Shown piece by piece: positions 17,471 through 25,256 of a stretch of DNA of 46,061 bases. A program made the position numbers and the translations under genes. This DNA comes from CAYFTL01 sp964346145 (GTDB lineage: Bacteria > Bacillota > Clostridia > Christensenellales > Aristaeellaceae). Below the pieces are notes generated by a model. That model saw nothing but the letters and a program-made list of their open reading frames with translations, did no database searches and was not told where the DNA came from. The stretch covers positions 1-46,061 of the forward strand of contig CAYFTL010000015.1 of the NCBI GenBank assembly GCA_964346145.1, in the 5' to 3' direction. Position 1 is the first letter of the stretch. Each line of letters begins with the position of its first letter.

Positions 17471-18508
17471 CTACTCTTCTGCCGCGCCACTTTTGATAAG
17501 TTCAGCCAGCAATTTAGGGTCTGTTGCTACACGCCCCAAACCTGTAATTACAGTTTCTTCCGCATATTCACAAACCGTAACCGGAACCCCTGTCTGCTGC
17601 TGAATTCTGCGATCTAGCCCATGCAGGTTGGCGCCGCCACCGGTCAAATGAATCCCCGATTCCAACACATCGCCAGCCAATTCCGCCGGCGTATTTTCAA
17701 ATGCACTTTGAAGGGCATCCACTAACTGGCAAAGCGGGTCTTCCAGCGCCTTTCGCACATCTTCAGAAGAAACCTCCAAAGCTTCTGGCTTGCCTGTCTG
17801 TGCATTACGCCCCTTTAGCATCACCTTATCCCCTTCGTCTTCTGCATAGGGTAAAGCCGTGCCAATATCGATTTTCAAATCCTCTGCAGTCCTAAGACCG
17901 ATAATCAGCCCATGTTCCCTGCGGAAATAACGCACGATCGCCTCATCCAGACTTAAGCCGCCCAAGCGCATACAACGCGTCGCCACCAGCCCATTCATGG
18001 ACAATACGGCAATCTCGGTTGCCCCTGCACCAATATCCACCACCATAACTCCCTTAGCCGGCGCCACATCAATGCCTGATCCGAGTGCGGCAGCCATCGG
18101 CGTGCGCAGCACTACAGGACGCTTCGCCCCGCTCGCCTGCATTGCCTGAAAGAGTGCCTGTTGCTCAATCTTGGTTGCACCCTGGCATAGGTTTACCACC
18201 AAACGAACTTTTTCCATGGGCTTGCGTTTGCCGGTAGCACGCTCAGCCAACACCAGCATGGTCAACGCTGCCAGCTCGGTATCGGTTATGGTGCCATCCA
18301 CCACCGGAGAAACTAGAGATACTTCTTCCGCCGTGCGGCCAAGCAGCGCATTGGCTTGGCTGCCTACCGCCAACACATCTTTAGCATTTTCACGGTTTAC
18401 CAGAATCTTGCTGGGCTCTCGGAGCACCATGCCGCGCCCTTCTACAAAGATAGACGTGAAAGCAGTACCCAAATCTATCGCCAGTCCTGTCGTCGAAAAA
18501 AAAGCCAT
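17471..18508 (-). CDS. mreB: Actin-like cell shape protein MreB
   Basis: A 345-residue cytoplasmic actin homologue that forms membrane-bound filaments guiding lateral wall synthesis. The ATP-binding motifs are visible: phosphate-1 AIDLGTAFTSIF (10-21), phosphate-2 VVDIGAGATEIAVLS and the adenosine motif HLTGGGANLHGLDRRI. The N-terminal MAFFSTTGLAID resembles the membrane-inserting segment of MreB. TPMAAALGSGIDV is the normal conserved stretch before the hinge. The ATG has GGGAG close upstream. It follows maf by 13 nt and precedes mreC, the classic order. Confidence 0.94.
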   Translation of the reverse strand: MAFFSTTGLAIDLGTAFTSIFVEGRGMVLREPSKILVNRENAKDVLAVGSQANALLGRTAEEVSLVSPVVDGTITDTELAALTMLVLAERATGKRKPMEKVRLVVNLCQGATKIEQQALFQAMQASGAKRPVVLRTPMAAALGSGIDVAPAKGVMVVDIGAGATEIAVLSMNGLVATRCMRLGGLSLDEAIVRYFRREHGLIIGLRTAEDLKIDIGTALPYAEDEGDKVMLKGRNAQTGKPEALEVSSEDVRKALEDPLCQLVDALQSAFENTPAELAGDVLESGIHLTGGGANLHGLDRRIQQQTGVPVTVCEYAEETVITGLGRVATDPKLLAELIKSGAAEE

Positions 18509-18521
18509 TTCGCTCCCGCCT

Positions 18522-19106
18522 TTACTCTATATCAAAACCAAATTGCCTTAGTTCCTCTGCCAGCCTTTGAACAGGCAATCCCATCACATTCTCAAAAGAG
18601 CCTTCAATCTTTTGAACAAATGCGCCTCCTGCGCCTTGAATTCCATAAGCCCCCGCCTTGTCCATCGGTTCGCCGGTAGAAATATATGCCCGTATCTGCT
18701 CATCGCTAAGTTGATTAAAAACAACTGCTGTTCTTTCTAAAAAGGCGTGTTCTTTCTTGAAGATCGGTTGCAACAAGCATACGCCTGTGAGCACCCTGTG
18801 CTCGTTCCCACTAAGCTTTCTCAGGGTTATATAGGCATGCTCTTCACTTTTGGGTTTCCCCAAAACCTCGCCATCGATTTCCACCAAAGTATCTGCCGCA
18901 ATGATTAAAGCCGGTTTGTTCCTATAGGCTTCCATTTGGGCGACCGCTCGCGCCTTGCGTTTGCACAGTTCCATAACCACATCCTGGGCACGCCCAGCAA
19001 CCTCTTCATCCACTTCGGGGACAACCACACTGTATTCAAGCCCCATTCGGCTGAGCAGCTGCCTACGCCTTGGCGAACCGGATGCCAGAACAATGTCAAG
19101 TTGCAA
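18522..19106 (-). CDS. maf: Maf-family nucleotide pyrophosphatase
   Basis: A 194-residue Maf/HAM1-like enzyme that hydrolyses non-canonical or modified dTTP/UTP-type nucleotides. Motifs are the N-terminal VLASGSPRRRQLL, LIIAADTLVEIDGEVLGKP with the catalytic aspartate, and DKAGAYGIQGAGG. I chose the TTG at 19106: GGGGGA lies 7 nt upstream and the protein then starts two residues before the family core. An in-frame ATG at 19136 would add ten atypical residues and lies only about 7 nt after the predicted transcription start. It heads the mreBCD-mrdA operon, a neighbourhood seen in many Firmicutes. Confidence 0.9.
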   Translation of the reverse strand: MQLDIVLASGSPRRRQLLSRMGLEYSVVVPEVDEEVAGRAQDVVMELCKRKARAVAQMEAYRNKPALIIAADTLVEIDGEVLGKPKSEEHAYITLRKLSGNEHRVLTGVCLLQPIFKKEHAFLERTAVVFNQLSDEQIRAYISTGEPMDKAGAYGIQGAGGAFVQKIEGSFENVMGLPVQRLAEELRQFGFDIE

Positions 19107-19149
19107 TACAACATCCCCCAAAAATAAAATGAACATTCAAATACATATT

Positions 19150-19178
19150 ATTATACCACACCGCTTATCAGAATCAAA
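19150..19178 (-). promoter_or_regulatory. Sigma-A-type promoter for maf-mreBCD-mrdA
   Basis: Reading leftward, TTTGAT (complement of 19173-19178), 17 nt, then TATAAT (complement of 19150-19155); TTGATT with a 16-nt spacer is equivalent. The predicted start near 19143 leaves a leader of about 37 nt to the TTG of maf. Confidence 0.65.
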
Positions 19179-19238
19179 CCACGCCATTTTATTTTGACAT
19201 AACCCTAATACTCGCTCCATACTTTTTGACGATCAATT

Positions 19239-19283
19239 AATAAGGCGGAAGGTTTGGTATTTTGCCAAACCTTCCGCCTTATT
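19239..19283 (-). terminator. Terminator after the rnf operon
   Basis: A perfect 19-bp stem (19239-19257 with 19265-19283) has a 7-nt loop and sits about 50 nt past the rnfB stop. The trailing sequence on the minus strand is only modestly T-rich (the stem itself ends TTATT, then AATTGAT), but the stem is very stable. It also insulates the maf promoter from rnf read-through. Confidence 0.75.
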
Positions 19284-19285
19284 AT

Positions 19286-19330
19286 ATTGATCCTATATTC
19301 TACGAGTTAATTGATCCTATATTCTACAAG
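19286..19330. repeat. Two near-identical 21-bp direct repeats behind rnfB
   Basis: ATTGATCCTATATTCTAC plus three bases occurs at 19286-19306 and again at 19310-19330 with one mismatch (period 24 bp). It fills the space between the terminator stem and the rnfB stop codon. This is probably a small local duplication. Confidence 0.75.
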
Positions 19331-19334
19331 CACA

Positions 19335-20351
19335 TTAGGATTGTCTGTATTTAGCGCCCTGGACCATCTCGATCGAATCAAATTTGCACGCATCTACACA
19401 CTGGCCGCAACCCACACAGTTCCAGTCGATAACCGTGTAAGCACCTTTTTTGTTGCCTACCGATTCAAAAACGGCGATAGCATCAAATTGGCAAGCTTTC
19501 TTGCATGCGCCACAGGAAACACATTTATCCATGTCGATCAAAGCACGTTGGCGCAAGGAATCGTTGGCCTGCAAAGACCCAGTAGGACAGTTGTCCGCAC
19601 AGCTCATGCACCCTACGCATTGGTCGTAGTCAATAATCGGCAGGTTGTCTTTCATTGTAATGGCACCAAATTTGCAACTACGCGCACATTTACCGCAACC
19701 TATACAGCCTGCAGTACAACGATTGCGCACAATTTTGCCTCGTTCCATAGCGTTGCAGTCGCGGATAACTGGTAGGTTTACTGGAATCAGTTCCAGCACA
19801 TCCCGAGGGCAGGCTTCTATGCACAGCCCGCAAGACTGACACTTTTCGGGATCTACTTCAGCCAACCGGTTTTCGCTAATGGTTATTGCACCGAAGGGGC
19901 AGGCTTTTTCGCAGTTTCCTAAGCCTAGGCAAGCGTGCCGGCAGGCCTTATCGCCGTTGCCTACCAACGAAGCGCTACGGCAATCCTGCGGACCTTCGTA
20001 TTGAAAGCGAACGCCACAGCGGTCCAACCCGCCCCTGCAGCGCACTTCTGCTACCTTGCGTACTTGGGGAGCGACCGAAACGCCCATAAGTTCGCCAAGT
20101 TTTTGAATGGTTTTATTGCCACCAACGGGGCAGAGTTCTACCGAAACTCCGCCTTCAGCCACCGCTTCCGCATAGGCATCACAGCCCGGATATCCACATC
20201 CGCCACAGTTTGCACCGGGCAGGGCTTCCCGTACCGCATCCTTTAGCGGATTTTGGGGCAAGGCCAATTTTTTGTTGGCTACGCCCAACAACGCCCCGAA
20301 CACCAGCCCCATCGCTCCCAGCGCCAAAGCTGCGATCAAAATCGGACTCAT
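19335..20351 (-). CDS. rnfB: Rnf complex ferredoxin subunit RnfB (six ferredoxin-type cluster motifs)
   Basis: 338 residues. An N-terminal membrane helix is followed by the RnfB FeS domain (NCGGCGYPGCDAYAEAV) and then a long ferredoxin array. Six C-rich ferredoxin motifs are visible: CEKACPFGA, CQSCGLCIEACP, CIGCGKCARSCKFGA, CVGCMSCADNCPTG, CVSCGACKKACQFDA and CVGCGQCVDACKFDS. This matches the long RnfB of Acetobacterium-type Rnf rather than the short proteobacterial form. RnfB takes electrons from reduced ferredoxin into the complex. The ATG at 20351 was chosen because GAGGGGGA lies 9 nt upstream; a GTG three codons earlier abuts that site. It is the last gene of rnfCDGEAB. Confidence 0.94.
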   Translation of the reverse strand: MSPILIAALALGAMGLVFGALLGVANKKLALPQNPLKDAVREALPGANCGGCGYPGCDAYAEAVAEGGVSVELCPVGGNKTIQKLGELMGVSVAPQVRKVAEVRCRGGLDRCGVRFQYEGPQDCRSASLVGNGDKACRHACLGLGNCEKACPFGAITISENRLAEVDPEKCQSCGLCIEACPRDVLELIPVNLPVIRDCNAMERGKIVRNRCTAGCIGCGKCARSCKFGAITMKDNLPIIDYDQCVGCMSCADNCPTGSLQANDSLRQRALIDMDKCVSCGACKKACQFDAIAVFESVGNKKGAYTVIDWNCVGCGQCVDACKFDSIEMVQGAKYRQS

Positions 20352-20372
20352 ATTGTGCACTCCCCCTCCTCT

Positions 20373-20951
20373 TTATTGAATTAAGCCGGTGAATCCCATA
20401 AAAGCTACGGACATTAGGCCAGCCGTAACCAGGCTGCCGGGAAATCCTTCCATCCAGCTAGGCAGATCCATCAGCTCCATTTTTTCGCGAATTCCGGCGA
20501 ACAACACAATCGCCAGCATAAAGCCCAAACCACCGCTAACTCCGTTAACCACCGATTCAATCAAGTTATAGCTGCTGGTCACATTCAGAATCGTAACACC
20601 CAGCACCGCGCAGTTGGTGGTAATCAAGGGCAAATAGACGCCCAAAGCCTGGTAAAGCGAGTAGCTAACCCTGCGCAGCACCATTTCCACCAGCTGCACC
20701 AGCACCGCAATAACCACGATAAAGGCTATGGTTTGCATATACTCTATGCCCATGGGTACCAAAATATATTGCTGCACCAGGTACGTAGCTAGCGAAGCTA
20801 CCCCCATAACGAACGTAACCGCAACGCCCATACCTACAGCAGTTTCTAGCTTTCTAGAAACCCCAAGGAACGGACAAATGCCGAGAAACTGGGACAGAAC
20901 AAAGTTGTTAACGAATATTCCACCCAAGAAAATAATTATCAAATTATTCAT
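20373..20951 (-). CDS. rnfA: Rnf complex membrane subunit RnfA
   Basis: A 192-residue integral membrane protein of the RnfA/NqrE family, six helices. Hallmarks are NNFVLSQFLGICPFLGVSRK near the start, with the conserved cysteine thought to help bind the membrane-embedded Fe-S cluster shared with RnfE, and LITTNCAVLGVTILN with the second such cysteine. The ATG at 20951 is used; the preceding codon is a TTG. It lies 15 nt after rnfE and 21 nt before rnfB. Confidence 0.94.
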   Translation of the reverse strand: MNNLIIIFLGGIFVNNFVLSQFLGICPFLGVSRKLETAVGMGVAVTFVMGVASLATYLVQQYILVPMGIEYMQTIAFIVVIAVLVQLVEMVLRRVSYSLYQALGVYLPLITTNCAVLGVTILNVTSSYNLIESVVNGVSGGLGFMLAIVLFAGIREKMELMDLPSWMEGFPGSLVTAGLMSVAFMGFTGLIQ

Positions 20952-20966
20952 CAACTTTCTCCCCCT

Positions 20967-21569
20967 TTAAACCGATTTTTGAACGCGATTTATGATTGTG
21001 TTCACGATTGCCATAAGCAATCCTAGGATGATAAACCCTCCGGGTGCTTGGGTTGCAATCGTCATCGGCTGATAAGTCTCCGAAATAATTCGAACGCCAA
21101 ACAAGCTTCCCGCGCCTATCAGCTCGCGTACGCTGGCCAGCAAAGTGATCGCCAGCGTAAACCCTATCCCTGATCCCAGTCCATCTAGCAATGAGGACAA
21201 TGGCGAGTTCTTAAACGCAAAGGATTCGGCGCGCGCCAATATAATACAGTTGACCACGATCAGCGGAATATAAATGCCCAACGAAGCATCCAACGCAGGC
21301 AAGAAACCCTTGATTAACATTTGGACGATGGTCACAAAGGTCGCAATAATCACGACAAAGGCAGGAATTCGAATTTCTTCCGGGATCGCCTTACGCAGCA
21401 GAGAAATTGCCAAGTTAGAACCCATCAACACAAAAGTAGTTGCCAGCCCCATTGCAATTCCGTTGCTTGCCATCGTGGTAACAGCCAGCGTAGGACACAT
21501 GCCCAGAACCAAACGGAAAGTTGGGTTTTCGTTTAAAATCCCATTTAAAAATACTTTTCTCAGCTTCAT
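20967..21569 (-). CDS. rnfE: Rnf complex membrane subunit RnfE
   Basis: A 200-residue RnfE/NqrD-family membrane protein, paralogous to RnfA. It has NGILNENPTFRLVLGMCPTL with the conserved cysteine and IPLIVVNCIILARAE with the second. These mirror the cysteine pair of RnfA, so together they can hold the intramembrane cluster. GGAG precedes the ATG and only 2 nt separate it from rnfG, so translation is probably coupled. Confidence 0.94.
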   Translation of the reverse strand: MKLRKVFLNGILNENPTFRLVLGMCPTLAVTTMASNGIAMGLATTFVLMGSNLAISLLRKAIPEEIRIPAFVVIIATFVTIVQMLIKGFLPALDASLGIYIPLIVVNCIILARAESFAFKNSPLSSLLDGLGSGIGFTLAITLLASVRELIGAGSLFGVRIISETYQPMTIATQAPGGFIILGLLMAIVNTIINRVQKSV

Positions 21570-21571
21570 GG

Positions 21572-22849
21572 TTATGCTCCTTTCTGCTGTTGATCGCCTT
21601 CAACAGTAGCCGAAGAATCTGCATCGGTTTCCCCTGTAGATTCCGGACTTTGTGCTTCGGTCGCACTGCTGGCCGCATCGACACTGGAATCAGTGTCCTT
21701 CTCTGACGTCTGGGTCTCCGCCGCAGATTCCGAGGTTGCACTGCTGGTCCCATCGGTTTCGGATTCGCCTGCAGCTTCCGTAGCGCTGGATGTGGCATCC
21801 GATTCGGTGGTTGCACTGCTCACAGCATCGGATTTTTCAGGCAAGCCATCCTTTAAGAATTTGTCGAAATAATCGGCAGCCTGAGCGATTCCGCGCATTG
21901 CCGCATTAGCCGAGTTGGTCGCGCCGCTAATGGTATCAGCCTGATTAACTGAACCTTCGTCGGCCAGCATTCCAGAAAACTGCCCTAAAAAATCTGGTTC
22001 GGTTATCTTGGAACCGTAGCCTTCCGTTTCGTTGTGCTCCACAACCGCAACCTGGACGATCTTGCCATCGGAACTGATGGCGACATTCATGTGAATATCG
22101 CTCCGGCTGGACGGGGTTAGCACGTCAAACACATAGCCAATTCCATCGCGCATATTGACCAAATACACTTGGCGTATCGTATCATATCCCAGGAGTTCAA
22201 AGGGAGCCAGCGCTTGAATGGTCAAACCGTTTTCAAACATACTAAGCATTTGAGCTTCTTCTTTGGTGGGTTCGGTTTTTACCGCTAGAGACACATCTTC
22301 AGTGGGTATAATCCCCAACTCGTTTACCGCATACTGGGTTGCATCGCGCACCGCATTTTTTACAGAAGATGTGGAGACCGTCGCACCGCCAATGGTATCG
22401 ACCTCGCTATCCACATTCTCCGGGCCGGCGGCAATTCCCCAAAACTGGCTCAAAAACGGCTCTTCGGTAATCTTGCTGCCCAGCCCGGCAGTCTCGCTCT
22501 GTTCGTTTATAACCAAATCGGTAACTGCACCGGCAGAATTGATTCCCAGCGTCATCTCTATGGAGCCTTTGTAGCCTTGAGAGCTAAGCGCAAACACGTA
22601 GCCCAGTGTATCCTCCCCAAATTTTGCATCAAATACCGAGCGAATAGACGGATACTGTTGAGCGTTGCTTAACTCCATTTCATCAAAGCTTTCAGCCTGG
22701 GGAAGCACGCGCAATTTAGACTCGTTCAAAATCATTTGTTGACGCTCGGCTATCGGCCCTTTGGTCAGCTCGTTGGTGACACCCAAACAAATCGCAGCCA
22801 CTACTGTAAATAACAGCAAGCGAATGGCAGACTTGGCAATATCACGCAT
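21572..22849 (-). CDS. rnfG: RnfG with two tandem FMN-binding domains and an SSAT-rich acidic tail
   Basis: 425 residues, about twice the usual RnfG (about 200). After one N-terminal helix (about 9-25) come two FMN_bind modules with matching landmarks. Module 1 has SETAGLGSKITEEPFLSQF (118-136) and the flavinylation loop GGAT (154-157). Module 2 has NETEGYGSKITEPDFLGQF (273-291) and SGAT (308-311). In RnfG/NqrC the threonine of this loop carries covalent FMN, so T157 and T311 are candidate sites. Residues about 337-425 are a Ser/Thr/Ala/Glu/Asp-rich tail with the unit SSAT occurring five times and no hydrophobic core. The start overlaps rnfD by 8 nt with GGAGGA upstream. Identity is firm; the role of the duplication is unknown. 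Confidence 0.92.
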   Translation of the reverse strand: MRDIAKSAIRLLLFTVVAAICLGVTNELTKGPIAERQQMILNESKLRVLPQAESFDEMELSNAQQYPSIRSVFDAKFGEDTLGYVFALSSQGYKGSIEMTLGINSAGAVTDLVINEQSETAGLGSKITEEPFLSQFWGIAAGPENVDSEVDTIGGATVSTSSVKNAVRDATQYAVNELGIIPTEDVSLAVKTEPTKEEAQMLSMFENGLTIQALAPFELLGYDTIRQVYLVNMRDGIGYVFDVLTPSSRSDIHMNVAISSDGKIVQVAVVEHNETEGYGSKITEPDFLGQFSGMLADEGSVNQADTISGATNSANAAMRGIAQAADYFDKFLKDGLPEKSDAVSSATTESDATSSATEAAGESETDGTSSATSESAAETQTSEKDTDSSVDAASSATEAQSPESTGETDADSSATVEGDQQQKGA

Positions 22850-23825
22850 TTAGCTTCCTCCTTCCGTAAAGCCGCGGTTTGGTATAACGATCGATCAGTG
22901 GCACTGCCAGGTTCATAATCAAGATAGCGTAGGATGCTCCTTCAGGATATGCCGGGTTGTACCTGCGGATAATGAAGGTCAATACGCCGCAACCAACCCC
23001 CATAATCAGCCTGCCTACAGGCATTACCGGGGAAGATGCGTAATCTGTGGCCATAAAGAAAGCCGCCAGGAACAATCCACCGCTAAGCAGCTGATAAAGG
23101 GCCGAATCGGTGCTATCCATAAGATTGCCCGAAAAAATCCACGAAAGTATGAATACGGTGCCCAAGAAAGCAACCGGAACGCGCCAGGAGATGACCTTGG
23201 TGACCATTAAATAGATGCCGCCAATCAAAAGCGCCAACTTGCTGGTTTCCCCAATGACGCCAGGTACGTTACCTAAAAACAAATTCCATAGCGGAAAATC
23301 GGCTGCCTGGGCAGCTGCCGCTAACGGCGTTGCCGAGGCAATGGCATCTGATCCCATGATGGGCACATTAAAGGCGGCACCGCTCATGAGTCCGCCCCAA
23401 GACACCAGCAGGATCGCCCGGGCTGCCAATGCAGGGTTCATAAAGTTTTGTCCCAACCCGCCAAATATTTGCTTGACCAACACAATGGCTATGGCGCTAC
23501 CCACAATCGGTATCCAAAACGGTACCGTTACCGGCAGGTTGTAGGCCAACAGCAAACCGGTTACAATCGCGCTGCAATCGTTGACTGTTACCGGGCGCTT
23601 CATAGCCTTCTGAGCGATTGCCTCCCACATGACGGCGGAAAAAACCGACAAGGCAATAATCGCCGCGGCGCGCCATCCAAAGAAAATGATGCCGGCAATC
23701 CCCGCAGGTGCTAGAGCGATAATAACGTGCAGCATGATCCGCTGAGTGGTTCGCTTGGTGCGTAGATGGGGCGAAGAAGTCACCCGCCAGCGCATGGTTG
23801 CTTGATCTTGTTCGTTCTGTTGCAT
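22842..23825 (-). CDS. rnfD: Rnf complex membrane subunit RnfD
   Basis: A 327-residue NqrB/RnfD-family membrane protein that binds FMN covalently and takes part in ion translocation. It opens with SSPHLRTKRTTQRIMLHVII and has FGGLGQNFMNPALAARAILL. The flavinylation site region is DAIASATPLAAAA, with SAT where many homologues read GAT. A C-terminal FFMATDYASSPVMPVGRLIMG completes the family pattern. GGGGGAAG precedes the ATG, and it lies 12 nt after rnfC. Confidence 0.94.
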   Translation of the reverse strand: MQQNEQDQATMRWRVTSSPHLRTKRTTQRIMLHVIIALAPAGIAGIIFFGWRAAAIIALSVFSAVMWEAIAQKAMKRPVTVNDCSAIVTGLLLAYNLPVTVPFWIPIVGSAIAIVLVKQIFGGLGQNFMNPALAARAILLVSWGGLMSGAAFNVPIMGSDAIASATPLAAAAQAADFPLWNLFLGNVPGVIGETSKLALLIGGIYLMVTKVISWRVPVAFLGTVFILSWIFSGNLMDSTDSALYQLLSGGLFLAAFFMATDYASSPVMPVGRLIMGVGCGVLTFIIRRYNPAYPEGASYAILIMNLAVPLIDRYTKPRLYGRRKLNA

Positions 23826-23837
23826 GGTGTCTTCCCC

Positions 23838-25160
23838 CTATTTCAATCTGTTCCGTTTGTTAATTTCGCGCTTGGCCACGCGAATCGACTGAACCAGCGG
23901 CAACCGAGCCGGGCAAGTGTAGCTACATGCGCCGCATTCAAAACAGCTCATTGCATTTTGTTGCTCGGCGCGATCAAACATAGCCCGCTGGGACAGCTGA
24001 TGCAACTCAAAAGGCACCAGGCGTATCGGACATACATTCACGCATCCGGAGCAACGAATGCAATTGCTCACAAAACGCTCCGGCGTATTGTCGGTCAAAA
24101 ACAACAATCCACAAGTGCCTTTTACAACAGGTGCATCTAGCCTATACATCTGATTGCCCATCATAGGGCCACCGTTAATCATTTTGTTTACAGTAGGTGC
24201 AAGACCGCCGCACTCCTCAATCACGTGCCCTACCTGGGTGCCTACGCGCACCCGTAGATTGCAGGGCTTGCCAACTTCTCCGGTAACAGTAATGACGCGT
24301 TCGATCAGAGGTTTGCCGGTTTTAAGGGCATGATAAATCGCTGCAGCCGTGGACACATTAAATACTACCGTTCCCACATCCATGGGCAAGCCGCCATCCG
24401 GGACCTGACGCTTAGTTACGCTGGTGATTAGAAGCTTTTCACCACCTTGGGGATACTTGGTTTTAAGAGGCGCCACATGAACCCCCTTGCCAGCACAAAC
24501 TTTTTGCATTGCAGCTATGGCATCGGGTTTGTTGTCCTCAATAGCAATATAGCCGTTTTGCGCCCCCACCGCTTTCATAGCAATCAACAAGCCCTGCAAG
24601 ACCGCTTCGCTGTCTTCAACCATCACTCGATGATCTGCGGTCAAATAGGGCTCACACTCGGAACCGTTTAATATGATCGTATCAATCTTTTTGTCCTTAG
24701 GCGGCATTAATTTTACCTGAGTAGGAAAACCCGCACCACCCATGCCGACAATGCCCGCCTCGCGAATGCGGGACAGTATTTCTTCGTTGCTTAACTGCAG
24801 AGGATCGCTAACGCCTTTAATATCTGTAACCCATTCATCCTTGAAATCGTTTTGAATGGTCACCGCCTGGGAAGAATTACCGTCCGGCGACATGCTGGTT
24901 TCCATGCTTGTCACAATCCCCGACACGCTGGAATGTACCGGGGCGCCGACAAACCCGGTGGGTTCTCCCACCTTTTGGCCCATCAACACTCTGTCACCTT
25001 TTTTTACCAATGGTTCACACGCCGACCCAATGTTTTGGGACATCAATATCACTACAGTGTCGGGCGGTGCGATTTGGGTAATAGACATAGGGCCCGTTGT
25101 CCGTTTTCCGTTGCCAATTTCCCGCGGATGCAAACCACCCGAAAAGGTTTTTGTCCTCAT
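23838..25160 (-). CDS. rnfC: Rnf complex NADH-interacting subunit RnfC
   Basis: A 440-residue peripheral subunit where NAD meets the complex. It begins RTKTFSGGLHPRE and has the nucleotide/FMN segment GIVGMGGAGFPTQVKL and LNGSECEPYLTADHRVM. Two C-terminal ferredoxin-type motifs follow, CIRCSGCVNVCPIRLVP and CFECGACSYTCPARLPLV. It uses the ATG at 25160; the codon before is a TTG and the GGGGAG site lies about 9 nt upstream of the ATG. First gene of the rnf operon, 96 nt after recN; its own promoter was not clear. Confidence 0.94.
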   Translation of the reverse strand: MRTKTFSGGLHPREIGNGKRTTGPMSITQIAPPDTVVILMSQNIGSACEPLVKKGDRVLMGQKVGEPTGFVGAPVHSSVSGIVTSMETSMSPDGNSSQAVTIQNDFKDEWVTDIKGVSDPLQLSNEEILSRIREAGIVGMGGAGFPTQVKLMPPKDKKIDTIILNGSECEPYLTADHRVMVEDSEAVLQGLLIAMKAVGAQNGYIAIEDNKPDAIAAMQKVCAGKGVHVAPLKTKYPQGGEKLLITSVTKRQVPDGGLPMDVGTVVFNVSTAAAIYHALKTGKPLIERVITVTGEVGKPCNLRVRVGTQVGHVIEECGGLAPTVNKMINGGPMMGNQMYRLDAPVVKGTCGLLFLTDNTPERFVSNCIRCSGCVNVCPIRLVPFELHQLSQRAMFDRAEQQNAMSCFECGACSYTCPARLPLVQSIRVAKREINKRNRLK

Positions 25161-25256
25161 CAATTAACGACTCCCCTTTATCCTTTAGCTTCAAACTCTC
25201 TCTATATTTTAGTATAGCATATATGAAAACCATGTGCTATATTCGGCACACATCAA

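Noticed and set aside
18522..19136. The upstream ATG of maf as translation start
   Set aside because: It lacks a ribosome binding site and is only about 7 nt from the predicted transcription start; the downstream TTG has a good site.
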